From assembly GCA_022565395.1 (NCBI GenBank), contig JAIUMV010000003.1:1-64000 (forward strand): a DNA stretch of 64,000 bases, given 5' to 3'. The notes beneath the pieces were generated by a model. The model was not told the origin of the DNA. It worked only from the letters and a program-made list of their open reading frames with translations, and made no database searches. Position 1 is the first letter of the stretch, and every line of letters begins with the position of its first letter. Shown in pieces: positions 1 through 8,103 of the stretch. The translations under genes were made by a program, and so were the position numbers. Source of the stretch: Marinobacter sp. (GTDB lineage Bacteria; Pseudomonadota; Gammaproteobacteria; Pseudomonadales; Oleiphilaceae).

Positions 1-45
1 CAGGCCTTGTGGTGCCGTATCAGGGCGTTGTGTTGAAGTGAGTTG

Positions 46-1017
46 TTAGGCGGCCTTTCGCCGCTGGTCCCGTTGGCCCCGGGTGATCTCGCCGTAGCGG
101 GCCTCAAATTCCGTAGCCTGGGTAAGCCAGTCGCTGGCGGTGATGCCCAAGCGGTTCAGGATGGGTGGTTGTGTGTCGGGGATGTGGCCACGTTTGCCGG
201 GGCGCAGGCAGCGGCCGGTGTAGTCCACCAAGCTCAGGTAATCCATCAGGCTGAACAGCACACCCCGCTGAGGGGTGTTGGTTTCGTTGCCCTCAAAATG
301 CAGCAGGGGTTTGAGCGGCAGATTGAATTGATTGAGGAAGCCTTGCTGGCTTTGGGTATGGATAGCTTCACGAAGATTAAAAGTCGGCGTCAGACGTTCT
401 TTGATGCTGGTGTGGTCGGAGGTTTCCGGTGTCTCCGCCATGGCGGCGCGCACGGGGTTGAGATCTACATAGGCCATACAGCTCAACAAAGCCTGCTCTG
501 TCAGTAAGGCTTGGGACTTGAATCGGGACTCCCAGAAGTGGCCCGTACAGGCATCTTCCCGGTTGGCGTCCCGGGCGATGGATTCATTCAGGCATTTCAT
601 AAACCAGCTCAGGCTACACAGGCGTTTGCGGTATACCTGTACGGCCTCTTCCACCGCATTGTCCTCGGCTTCTCCCAGCCTTTCTCCCGCCAGATAGCGC
701 TGTACCAATCGCGAGCCTTTGAACAGGCTGCACCAGCGTTCCAGTATCTCATCCCGGCCCCAATCCTCCGCCTGTTCCGGGCACAGTTTGATGACCAGGT
801 GGTAGTGGTTGGACATTACTGCATAGGCACACAAGTCGATGGTAAAAACGGAAGAGAGCAACCGTATCCGCTCTTCAATCCACTGCCGGCGATGCTCATA
901 GCTTTTGCCGGTTTGTCGGTCATACCCACATAGAAAGGTGCGCCGCACACAGCGGGAAACGATGTGGTAGTAGGGCGTGTCGGTGACGGATACCAGTTGG
1001 TCGCGGGGGCGGGTCAT
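46..1017 (-). CDS. REP-associated tyrosine (Y1/HUH) transposase, RayT-like
   Basis: A 323-residue single-strand DNA transposase of the IS200/RayT superfamily. The N-terminal half carries the HUH metal-binding motif NHYHLV (His71, His73), and the segment CMAYVDLNPVR holds the likely nucleophilic tyrosine (Tyr183). The surrounding HFWESRFKSQALL block is typical of the family. RayT proteins process hairpin-forming REP sequences and are usually single-copy domesticated genes rather than mobile ISs. No flanking REP hairpins, target duplications or partner tnpB are visible here, so it reads as a stand-alone RayT. The only long palindromic repeat in the window lies near 40.7 kb. The frame is intact from ATG to stop. 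Family assignment is firm; activity is inferred. Confidence 0.88.
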   Translation of the reverse strand: MTRPRDQLVSVTDTPYYHIVSRCVRRTFLCGYDRQTGKSYEHRRQWIEERIRLLSSVFTIDLCAYAVMSNHYHLVIKLCPEQAEDWGRDEILERWCSLFKGSRLVQRYLAGERLGEAEDNAVEEAVQVYRKRLCSLSWFMKCLNESIARDANREDACTGHFWESRFKSQALLTEQALLSCMAYVDLNPVRAAMAETPETSDHTSIKERLTPTFNLREAIHTQSQQGFLNQFNLPLKPLLHFEGNETNTPQRGVLFSLMDYLSLVDYTGRCLRPGKRGHIPDTQPPILNRLGITASDWLTQATEFEARYGEITRGQRDQRRKAA

Positions 1018-1331
1018 GCTAATCCTTCAGCAAGTTGATTAAATTATGCTGTATAAAAGCACAGCTATTTTGGAAGTGCAAGGCGGCTGATCCATGTTCG
1101 CGCGGGGGGGTAAATGGTGTGGGCTGGGCGGCCCAGGGCCGGTCTGGCTTGGTTGATATGTTTCACCGGTCGACCTTACGGGCTGCGTGAAGTTCGTCAT
1201 AAACCAAGCGGCGAATCGCTATGCCCGGCTTGTCATGGCCCGGATGAACTCTTACTATCTGAATCAATTGGCCCGCAAAGGACTCAGGATGTACTGCGGG
1301 CTCCCCAAGGACGCAGATTAAGGACAACGCC
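1018..1331. other. intergenic region upstream of the LysM gene
   Basis: About 310 bases lie between the divergent transposase and LysM genes. It must hold the transposase promoter; an AT-rich stretch near 1040-1065 is the likely place. The only coding signal is a short open frame entering the LysM gene from upstream, listed separately. No REP hairpin or terminator stands out. Confidence 0.5.
1235..1321 (+). CDS. possible 28-residue leader peptide or gene remnant before the LysM gene
   Basis: A short open frame ends with TAA ten bases before the ATG of the LysM gene. From the ATG at 1235 it reads as a basic peptide ending YCGLPKDAD; another ATG in frame lies at 1244. The frame stays open upstream to a stop at 1154-1156 without a convincing ribosome binding site. 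The composition looks protein-like, so it may be a leader peptide or the 3' end of a gene truncated when this region was acquired. Support is weak. Confidence 0.25.
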   Translation: MARMNSYYLNQLARKGLRMYCGLPKDAD

Positions 1332-2387
1332 ATGAGCCAACTCGTCAACACGCCTGATTACTCCCAGCACTACGACACCCTGCTTTATCGCGTAAAACCA
1401 GGCGATACGCTGCACGGCATACTCAAACGCTACCATCGCGGCATCAGCGAACAGGCCCTGATACCGTTGGTTCAGCAGGTACAGGCGGATAACCCAAAGA
1501 TCACCAACCCTGACTTTATCCTGCCGGATCAGCTCATCAGCCTGACTATTCCGCAGCAATACTGCTCCGCACCAACGCCTTACCACCGGCTGGAAACCAT
1601 TCGCACAGAGGATACCCAGTGGGCTGAAGAGCTGGAGCAAACCTGGTCCCACAGCACCCGCGAGGAACGTGACCTGATGTCCATTCTGCTACCTGCGGCT
1701 ATTGGGCTGGGCTCTGCCAGCATGTCCACGATCGATACAACTTTTAAGAATAACGCGCCATTGCTTCGAGAAATGACAGTCAACTATGAGCGGTACAAAG
1801 CGGGCCAAATAACGAAAGGGCAATATAGCTATCGTCGTCAGAGAATGGTCAACCAACTGACCGCTAGCCTTGGCCCTACCAGTCTCCTGCTGAATGGGCG
1901 CAAGCCCCCTAGTGAAGTGCTCCGTATTTCGAGGAAGAAAGGATCGACGCCAACCGCAAATATCGAAGCACAAATTAACAAAGTGAAAACGACTATGCGA
2001 GCTGCCAGGGGAGGCGGGATCCTGCTCACTGGCGTTAGTTTGGGAGTCGCTTGCCATCAAATCGCTAGTGCGAGCGCGCAGCATGAAAAGAACGAAATTT
2101 TCGTCGAAGTTGCTGGAGGCGTCGTTGCGGGGGTCATCTTTTCTCTTGGAGCGTCCATCACCTTGCTGGCAATGGCTACGCCAGTTGGCTGGGTTGGGGG
2201 GCTTGTTATCGGTATTGGGGGTGCTGTAGCGGGTTACATCGGGGGTAAAGCAGGAGTTACCCTTTATGACATAACTGGCAAAAAAGTAGATTTCGTATCC
2301 TCATTCAACATTGACGCAGCCTGCTCAGCTACGCGCTCGGCACGCAACACATCAATTCTCTCCAATTCTGCGTTGTCTATGCTTTGA
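1332..2387 (+). CDS. LysM-domain protein with glycine-zipper membrane region
   Basis: A 351-residue protein with no signal peptide. Residues 19-75 form a LysM fold beginning YRVKPGDTL and ending in an ILPDQLISLTIP-type strand, expected to bind N-acetylglucosamine polymers or act as a docking module. Residues about 229-243 are hydrophobic. Residues 259-310 are a Gly/Ala-rich double hydrophobic segment with GxxxG spacing, as in glycine zippers and some pore-forming effectors. The next gene starts 16 bases downstream and encodes a small multi-span membrane protein, which suggests an effector-immunity pair. Base composition is visibly AT-richer than the flanks, consistent with acquisition. LysM is recognised with confidence; the toxin role is inferred only from architecture and neighbour. 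It could equally be a phage-tail-like or cell-wall-anchoring protein. Confidence 0.7.
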   Translation: MSQLVNTPDYSQHYDTLLYRVKPGDTLHGILKRYHRGISEQALIPLVQQVQADNPKITNPDFILPDQLISLTIPQQYCSAPTPYHRLETIRTEDTQWAEELEQTWSHSTREERDLMSILLPAAIGLGSASMSTIDTTFKNNAPLLREMTVNYERYKAGQITKGQYSYRRQRMVNQLTASLGPTSLLLNGRKPPSEVLRISRKKGSTPTANIEAQINKVKTTMRAARGGGILLTGVSLGVACHQIASASAQHEKNEIFVEVAGGVVAGVIFSLGASITLLAMATPVGWVGGLVIGIGGAVAGYIGGKAGVTLYDITGKKVDFVSSFNIDAACSATRSARNTSILSNSALSML

Positions 2388-2403
2388 AAACCCGAGGACA
2401 CTA

Positions 2404-2799
2404 ATGACTTCCATTGAATTCATGGCCTATCTTTTTTTCGGGATCATGGGCGTAGCGATTATGCTCATGGCGATATTATTTCCCTTGTGGACGGCGCTTC
2501 ACCTGACACTACTACCGAAACTGGATGCGATTCTGTTCCGTCAGCCTTTCTTTCAAGAGAGAGAGCTCTGGAACTACCAGATCTTTCCGCTGAGTCTGCT
2601 TCGCTCGCTGAATTATATTTACTTGGTTGCCTTTCCCCGATTGGCGAAAAAAAAGCGGTTCAAAGGCTTTGACGAGTCGCTTCCCATTAGCTGGCCAACG
2701 ATAGCTGCCTGCAAACTCCATGCAGTTCTTTGCGCACTGATCCTCTTGATGGGCATACCCTATATAGGAATCAGCGTGTGGGTTTTCATGTTTTTATGA
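2404..2799 (+). CDS. small multi-span membrane protein, candidate immunity protein
   Basis: A 131-residue protein starting at ATG 2404 behind GAGGA at 2393-2397, 16 bases after the LysM gene stop. An N-terminal hydrophobic helix (about residues 5-32) and a C-terminal one (about residues 103-131) flank a basic, aromatic middle with a shorter hydrophobic patch and a KKKRF cluster. No known domain is recognised. Short spacing and shared low GC imply co-transcription with the LysM protein. Small polytopic membrane proteins in this position are the usual immunity partners of pore-forming effectors, but here that is inference. A longer frame starting inside the LysM gene lacks a better ribosome binding site. 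Confidence 0.65.
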   Translation: MTSIEFMAYLFFGIMGVAIMLMAILFPLWTALHLTLLPKLDAILFRQPFFQERELWNYQIFPLSLLRSLNYIYLVAFPRLAKKKRFKGFDESLPISWPTIAACKLHAVLCALILLMGIPYIGISVWVFMFL

Positions 2800-2816
2800 G
2801 AAGAGATACAGGGACA

Positions 2817-2848
2817 GGCATACCTAGGACTGGGCATACCTAGGATTG
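2817..2848. repeat. two tandem copies of a 16-bp unit with CCTAGG core
   Basis: The unit GGCATACCTAGGACTG is followed immediately by GGCATACCTAGGATTG (15 of 16 identical). Each copy contains the palindrome CCTAGG. It lies just past the stop of the small membrane-protein gene. Function is unknown: possibly a protein-binding site, a boundary of the AT-rich insert, or slippage. Confidence 0.6.
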
Positions 2849-2995
2849 TGTAATCCTCCCTAAAAACAGCGGTGATGAAAAGTGGAATTTTCCGCAAGCT
2901 GAATGCCGGGCGCTTCTGCGTGAAAAAGTCATGTTTTTCTGACAGTCATGATTCTGCCGATACTCAGGCCAGCCGCATATGCCTTAATCTGGGCT

Positions 2996-3565
2996 TTACC
3001 GTGAGTGTTGATCAAACCACTCCAGAACATTGTCTTGCTGCTTTTGGCTGTGGGGGTGTGCAAGTAAGCCTTCGAGCAGGAATATTGCCACAGTGGCCAG
3101 CAGGCCAGCCCGTTGCGCGCCAACGCCTTTTGCTTTCAGGGTATGGACAACGATCGCTTCTAAAAAGCTGTGAAACCGTTCATGCCAGTCACGAATTACC
3201 GGAGATTGATCCAGTTTGCTGTGCACGGTGTTCATGAGCGCACGGCTTTGCTCGAACTGCTGAATCACCCAGGCCATCTGCGTTTTGAGAGGGGTGCCTG
3301 CAATGGATGGGAGCTGTGTCAGCCTATCTGACAAAAGCCGATTAAGCACGCCAACCAGTAGTTCGTCTTTGCTGGGGTAATACCAGTACAGAGTATTGGG
3401 GGCTACACCCAGTGCTCGGCTGATGCGGTTCATTGAGGTGGCGTCATAGCCGTCTTCCATGAACAGCCGGGCTGCTGTGTCTTCCAGCTCCTTCTTTTTA
3501 ACGTCCAGATTGATCTCGCGTTTGTTTTTGGCCAACTTGCCGGCTCCCGTAGTCGTTTTGGTCAA
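2996..3565 (-). CDS. TetR/AcrR family transcriptional repressor
   Basis: A 189-residue TetR-type regulator. The N-terminal helix-turn-helix includes MEDGYDATSMNRISRALGV followed by the family-typical recognition segment NTLYWYYPSKDELL (about residues 36-70). The remainder is the all-helical ligand-binding and dimer domain. The only workable start is a TTG at 3565: upstream in frame there is no ATG or GTG before a stop, and the next internal Met lies inside the HTH. The start sits two bases from a perfect palindrome (3567-3583), implying tight autoregulation with a very short leader. It is divergent from an alpha/beta hydrolase gene, its likely target. The ligand is unknown. Confidence 0.9.
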   Translation of the reverse strand: MTKTTTGAGKLAKNKREINLDVKKKELEDTAARLFMEDGYDATSMNRISRALGVAPNTLYWYYPSKDELLVGVLNRLLSDRLTQLPSIAGTPLKTQMAWVIQQFEQSRALMNTVHSKLDQSPVIRDWHERFHSFLEAIVVHTLKAKGVGAQRAGLLATVAIFLLEGLLAHPHSQKQQDNVLEWFDQHSR

Positions 3566-3566
3566 T

Positions 3567-3583
3567 CTTGAATGGCATTCAAG
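3567..3583. promoter_or_regulatory. putative TetR operator, perfect 17-bp palindrome
   Basis: CTTGAATGGCATTCAAG is a perfect inverted repeat (8-bp arms, 1-bp centre) in the divergent TetR/hydrolase intergenic region. A second, degenerate copy begins 31 bases on with the same TCTTGAAT half-site. Position and symmetry suggest the binding site of the adjacent TetR protein. Confidence 0.7.
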
Positions 3584-3597
3584 AGTGCTAGACTTTT

Positions 3598-3618
3598 ATC
3601 TTGAATGCTATACAAGAT
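3598..3618. promoter_or_regulatory. second putative TetR operator, imperfect palindrome
   Basis: Arms ATCTTGAAT and ATACAAGAT are inverted repeats with one mismatch around a 3-bp centre, matching the half-site at 3567-3583. It lies 24 bases before the hydrolase start, so repressor bound here would block hydrolase transcription. Confidence 0.6.
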
Positions 3619-3641
3619 TATTCTACCCGGAGAGCATCACT

Positions 3642-4556
3642 ATGAAAACGCTGAGACACCGCTTGGGCGACCTTACTTGTGAGAGTGAGCGAACAGGTTT
3701 TTATTCCAGGGGTGTTTGGTGTGCAGCTGCGCTCCACCGGCCTGTCAGTGATGGCCGCCAAGCAATGCCCGCCATTCTTATGTTGCACGGTTGGGGCGGC
3801 ATTCAGGACGCACTGACTGTGCCATTCTACGAGGAGTTCACCCGAGCCGGGTATGTTGTGATGACCTTTGATTATCGTAGCTGGGGTGACAGTGCCGGGC
3901 TGCCACGCCAGACTATTTCTGCGCGCGAGCGCTTGCGTGACGCAGATGCCGCCCTCGCGTTCTTAAAGTCCCGGCCGGGCGTTAACCCTGATCGGATTGT
4001 GGTTTGGGGGACATCCTTCGGCGGTGGGCATGCAGTAGAGTTAGCCGCAGACCACCCCGAACTGGCGGGCGTTATCGCTCAGGTTCCCATGCTGGATGGT
4101 GCTGCCGCTGTTAAGGCCGTACCGCCCTTGCGTTTGATGCGATTCGCTCTCTACAGTCTCGTAGATACCGTTAAACTTGGCCGCCCCCTCTACATTCCGG
4201 TTGTAAGTGAGCCCGGGAGCTTTTCCTCAATGGATCGGGACGGAGCGAACGAGGCATTACGACTGGCAGAGGAAAGCATCGGACGCAAGTATGATAACCG
4301 TATTGCTGCCCGCTCTCTGATGACAATGGGGCCCTACCGTCCCTTCAAGCGATTGAAAGATGTAAAAGTTCCGACCTTGCTGTTGGGAGCGTCGGACGAC
4401 ACCGTCGCTCCATTTATCGAGTCGGTCATCCACAAAGTTAAAAATTCAAACATCAGGATTGAAACGGTCAAAGCCAACCACTTTGAACCCTACTTTGAGC
4501 CAGTATTCAGTGAGGTCATAAGTAAGGAACTGGACTTTTTGGCGAGCCTGAAATGA
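3642..4556 (+). CDS. alpha/beta hydrolase (dienelactone hydrolase/acetylxylan-esterase-like)
   Basis: A 304-residue cytoplasmic serine hydrolase. The oxyanion-hole segment MLHGWGG (about residues 47-53), nucleophile elbow GTSFGG (Ser125), an acidic residue in GASDDTVAP and a C-terminal His in ANHFEPYFEP give a complete catalytic triad. The ATG at 3642 was chosen because it follows both operators and a GGAGAG element; longer frames run through the TetR coding region. It is divergent from a TetR repressor that probably controls it. The substrate is not evident; ester or polyketide-like hydrolysis is possible. The family call is secure. Confidence 0.88.
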   Translation: MKTLRHRLGDLTCESERTGFYSRGVWCAAALHRPVSDGRQAMPAILMLHGWGGIQDALTVPFYEEFTRAGYVVMTFDYRSWGDSAGLPRQTISARERLRDADAALAFLKSRPGVNPDRIVVWGTSFGGGHAVELAADHPELAGVIAQVPMLDGAAAVKAVPPLRLMRFALYSLVDTVKLGRPLYIPVVSEPGSFSSMDRDGANEALRLAEESIGRKYDNRIAARSLMTMGPYRPFKRLKDVKVPTLLLGASDDTVAPFIESVIHKVKNSNIRIETVKANHFEPYFEPVFSEVISKELDFLASLK

Positions 4557-4855
4557 GAAAACGAGGAGGTCGGCAGGGTTAGGGGCCTCAGTGTCCACGA
4601 TCGATGTCGACTTAGTAACGGTGCAGAAGGCATCGCCAGTGAGTGCTCGGTGGGATGGATTACGCACTCAGCTTGACCCTTTTGCCGGAGCAAGCAGTCA
4701 ATCCAGCGGTGGGTGGAGGCGAATTGCAATGTTATGGTTGTTAGGTGCTTTTTGCAGCTCTATGAGGCTATCTGGGGGGCTTGGCAGAGGTGCACCATGT
4801 CCGGTTGGACCAAGCGCAGCATGTTGCTCACAACAAAGGCAGAGGCCCTTCAACG
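4557..4855 (+). other. intergenic region, no supported gene
   Basis: About 300 bases between the hydrolase and the split-barrel flavoprotein gene. Open frames across it lack ribosome binding sites and protein-like composition. No hairpin terminator or operator stands out. The promoter of the next gene must lie here or further upstream. Confidence 0.4.
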
Positions 4856-5857
4856 ATGAAGCTGACCCATATTGACCAGGTGCAGAAGACGGTTGGAAAA
4901 CTGCCTGCGCCACGAGATCTCAAAGTTATCGACCACCTTGACGAGCATGCCGTGCGCTGGTTGTCTTATGCTGATTTTGCCTTTATCTCTTTTGGTAAGC
5001 CCGGAGAGATTAAGCTTACAGCTGCGGGCGGCGATCGCGGTTTTGCATCAGCTTCAGAGCCCAGGCGGTTACTCATTCCTCTGGCGGCTTTGGACGATGG
5101 CAGTATTGTTGAGCAAGAGCAGTCTTTTGGTGCGCTGTTTATGGTCAGCGGCATGGAGGAGACCTTGCGTATCAACGGTAAGGTCTCTCACGTAGCGGAT
5201 GGGCGGGCTACTCTGGACGTAGAAGAGTGTTACTTGCACTGCGCCAAATCGTTTCGCCGCTCGGGGTTTTGGTTGCCTCAGTCAGTAGACTCTTCACATG
5301 GTGACATATCAGCCTTTGTAAGGCAGGCCCGATTTTTGGCTCTGGCAAGCATCAATGGCAGTGGGCACGCTGATGTGAGCCCCAAGGGTGATCCGGAAAA
5401 TTTTCTGATTCAGGAGAATGATGGTTTTATTTGTTTTGCTGATCGCCCTGGCAACCGAAGAATAGACAGTTTCCGTAACATCATTGAACAGCCGGAAGTA
5501 AGCATCATTGCCTTGGTGCCAGGGTGTAAGGATATTCTTGAAATCAAGGGTCAAGCAGAGCTGTGCACGGATGAGTACCTCCTGCAGCAGTTCGCAGTAG
5601 AAGGCAAGGCGCCAAAGCTCGTCACAAAGGTAACGCCTGCCTCCATAGAGATCAGGCCAAGCCCGGCGATTGTCAATTCTGCGCTGTGGCCGGCGCACAG
5701 TGGGCCTGAAGATTTGATACCTTCAGAAATCTTTAAGGCCCACATCAAAAAGAGTAAGGAAAGCTCTTTGCCCGCGAAAGTCGCCCGTGCAGCGGTGTCC
5801 CTGCCTGGCGCGATGGAGAAGGGCCTGGCCTTTGACTATAAAAACAACCTGTACTGA
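4856..5857 (+). CDS. pyridoxamine 5'-phosphate oxidase-related FMN-binding protein, tandem split barrels
   Basis: A 333-residue protein built of two split-barrel modules. The C-terminal module (about residues 155-290) is a typical PPOX-like flavin-binding domain of the MSMEG_1061 type: RQARFLALASINGSGHADVS, then PGNRRIDSFRNIIEQPEVS with the usual Arg/Asn phosphate contacts. The N-terminal module (about 25-150) shows the same strand pattern but without the flavin signature, and may be a degenerate copy. The ATG at 4856 is preferred over a TTG 75 bases upstream because it begins at the expected N-terminus. These proteins bind FMN or F420 or act in general redox detoxification; the substrate is unknown. 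It stands alone. Confidence 0.8.
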   Translation: MKLTHIDQVQKTVGKLPAPRDLKVIDHLDEHAVRWLSYADFAFISFGKPGEIKLTAAGGDRGFASASEPRRLLIPLAALDDGSIVEQEQSFGALFMVSGMEETLRINGKVSHVADGRATLDVEECYLHCAKSFRRSGFWLPQSVDSSHGDISAFVRQARFLALASINGSGHADVSPKGDPENFLIQENDGFICFADRPGNRRIDSFRNIIEQPEVSIIALVPGCKDILEIKGQAELCTDEYLLQQFAVEGKAPKLVTKVTPASIEIRPSPAIVNSALWPAHSGPEDLIPSEIFKAHIKKSKESSLPAKVARAAVSLPGAMEKGLAFDYKNNLY

Positions 5858-5993
5858 TGTCGACGCCGTTAAGGCGAACCCAAAGCCTGGTACAGGCATA
5901 AGTAGTGGTAGGCTGGGATACGGCAATGGGAGGGGACAGAAGGCATGCCCAGCGCCCTCAGGCGCCGGGCTTAATGAGATAGAACAGCCAGCC

Positions 5994-6623
5994 TCAGAAG
6001 ACGCTGACAGGGAGACTCACGCGTTTGCCGCCGGAGGTGGGCGTCGTCCAGAACCGCCAACTGTCATACCCCCGTGATTCGATCACAGCCTTGACCTCCT
6101 GCCACTGCTCTCGGGTAAAGCTTGTATCTCTGGCAAGCACAAAGCCTGAGCTCCGTTGCGGGTCGCCAACCAGTGCCCAACGGTAGTCTTCATCGATGAA
6201 TGTTACGACGTAATTTGCGTCTTCCCCAAATGAAAACGGCACCGACGGAAATTCAACGCGCAGCTGCGCGTTGGTGTCCGTATCCAGCACCAGAGCGAAG
6301 CCTTCTATGGCACTTGTTCTCCCCAGCCAAGTGCGGCAAGTGTTGCGGACAGAAATAGCAGTTTCGTCAATAGAACCATATTCGGCCTGTACATTGCGCG
6401 CGCATTGCAGATTGAAAATCTGCGGAATGGCCGCGAGCTGGTTCCAGGTTCCCAGGTAACGATTTACATCGAGTTCAGCCACGGGCGGCAGGGGCTGTTC
6501 CCCGGCTTTGGCTTGATGGGGCAGGTAGCTCGCATTGGCGCTCCACGATGCCACTGCCGTCAATGCAATAATCGGGACTAAACGACGTTTCCTGATACCG
6601 TAGGTGTTTCCAGAAGGGCCCAT
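5994..6623 (-). CDS. lipocalin family protein (Blc-like)
   Basis: A 209-residue exported lipocalin. A basic N-terminus and hydrophobic stretch (about residues 14-32) form a signal sequence; no lipobox cysteine is seen, unlike E. coli Blc, so it is probably periplasmic. The lipocalin signature YLGTWNQLA lies near residue 55 and the second conserved motif WALVGDPQRSSGFVLAR about 100 residues later. Two cysteines (QCARN and NTCRT) can form the usual disulfide. The family binds fatty acids or phospholipids and aids membrane maintenance. It ends near the convergent flavoprotein gene. An internal start would shorten the basic leader. Confidence 0.9.
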   Translation of the reverse strand: MGPSGNTYGIRKRRLVPIIALTAVASWSANASYLPHQAKAGEQPLPPVAELDVNRYLGTWNQLAAIPQIFNLQCARNVQAEYGSIDETAISVRNTCRTWLGRTSAIEGFALVLDTDTNAQLRVEFPSVPFSFGEDANYVVTFIDEDYRWALVGDPQRSSGFVLARDTSFTREQWQEVKAVIESRGYDSWRFWTTPTSGGKRVSLPVSVF

Positions 6624-6877
6624 AGCCTGTTCTCCATGACTTTTGTTGTATATCGGCGTTTTTCAAATTGCACCTAACGCAGGCTCGCCACTGCGGGCTC
6701 GCCAAGGTACATGGATCTCAATGGCAACTTACGCAGGCGGACAGTGGATTGGTTAGCCCTGACATAGGTATTTCTTGGCTTTGAAGGCCAAAAGGGGTTG
6801 CTGATCTGAGGAAAACAACATGCACCCTCCAACTGGTGGTGATGTTGGCGATGATAATAGAGGTAATTGGCGCGAGG

Positions 6878-7957
6878 TTACCGTGAATGGAACGAGTTTG
6901 CCGCCAGCGTTACGGTTTGCTGGATACGGGCCTTGCGATAGTGCTGCGGTGTCTCTCCGCTCCAGCGCCGAAAGGCGCGGCAGAATGCGCTTTGTTCAGA
7001 AAATGCTAATAGCAGAGCAATATCGGCCAGAGATAGCTGCGGGTCTTCCATATACATTCGCGCCATTTCGAATCGGGTTTTGTCCAGTGCCTCCTGAAAT
7101 CCGGTGTTACGTGCTGCCAGCCGCCGTTGCAGGGTGATGCGGGAGATTGCCAGCTGCTTTGCGACCTGTTCGATAGCGGGCCTCCCTCCACTGATGGCAC
7201 GACCCAGGGCTGATCGAAATGCGGCCATAAAGGTATCCGTTGCGTCTATGGCAAGGAGCTGTGCCTCTGCCTGGCGCTCGACGAGCTGTTTGAGAATGGT
7301 TCGTTTGGCGCTGATGGGGAGGTTGCGTGTGGCAATGGGAAAGGTCAGCGATGCCTGATCACGATTAAACGTCACCGGGCACCGAAAGAAGGCTTCATAG
7401 GCGCTGAGGTCGTGTGGTTGACGCCCTATCAAGGTGACTGCGCAGGGCGAGTGTGTGTCCCCGCACAAGATACGAAAGATCTGCACAATGCCGGCGATGC
7501 CCGTTTCGTAGGCCAGCCTGACGGGGTCTTCCGTGCGCTCGTCTGTGACTGTCCGGGTGGACCAGGCCAGGGTGATGCAGTCATCGGACTGGCTCACGGT
7601 GACATCGAACCCCTGCCACATCAGGCGATGTAGCCGGTCAAATTGGTTGAATAGCTCGCCGATGTAGTCGCAGGACAGTGCGGAGTAAGCCAGCAGGCCC
7701 GCATGTTCAAGCTGGAAATGCCGGGCGATGGCGAGCCCAAGCGCCGGGCGGGGGGCTTCCTGTTGAATGAGATGCAGGCAGATGACCCACTCCATTGCGG
7801 CAATGCGTCCATCGGGCTTCCAGTGGGCCAATCGGGCACGGCAGGTATGGGCGGGTATGCCCTCAGCATTCAGGAAGTCGAGCAAGACACCGGCCAGCGA
7901 GCCGCTGAGAGTGGGGAGTGTGGCTTGCTGACGGATTGCTTGCTTCGGTTTACTCAT
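6878..7957 (-). CDS. AraC family transcriptional regulator (Arabinose_bd/OruR type)
   Basis: A 359-residue AraC regulator. The N-terminal two thirds is the domain found in OruR/ArgR-like activators (cf. ALGLAIARHFQLEHAGLLAYS). The C-terminal 100 residues hold the two helix-turn-helix motifs, with IEQVAKQLAISRITLQRRLA and the signature LADIALLLAFSEQSAFCRAFRRW. The start at 7957 (MSKPKQA) gives the usual length; an in-frame start at 8026 would add 23 residues. It is divergent from the cytochrome P450 gene and is its likely regulator. The inducer is unknown. Confidence 0.9.
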   Translation of the reverse strand: MSKPKQAIRQQATLPTLSGSLAGVLLDFLNAEGIPAHTCRARLAHWKPDGRIAAMEWVICLHLIQQEAPRPALGLAIARHFQLEHAGLLAYSALSCDYIGELFNQFDRLHRLMWQGFDVTVSQSDDCITLAWSTRTVTDERTEDPVRLAYETGIAGIVQIFRILCGDTHSPCAVTLIGRQPHDLSAYEAFFRCPVTFNRDQASLTFPIATRNLPISAKRTILKQLVERQAEAQLLAIDATDTFMAAFRSALGRAISGGRPAIEQVAKQLAISRITLQRRLAARNTGFQEALDKTRFEMARMYMEDPQLSLADIALLLAFSEQSAFCRAFRRWSGETPQHYRKARIQQTVTLAANSFHSR

Positions 7958-8103
7958 CACGTTATGTCCCAGGGCAAGATGGCGCGGTGTGATGCGAATA
8001 GTCAAATGCATGATGCGATTTGTCAATATTCAGCGGGGGTTGCCTGAAACAATAGGGGACGTGTTCAGTAAGCCGCCCCGTTTCATTGCTGAAGGAGACC
8101 CCG

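Noticed and set aside
46-2850. complete insertion sequence or prophage fragment
   Set aside because: The transposase is of the stand-alone RayT type and no terminal repeats, target duplication or phage genes are visible.
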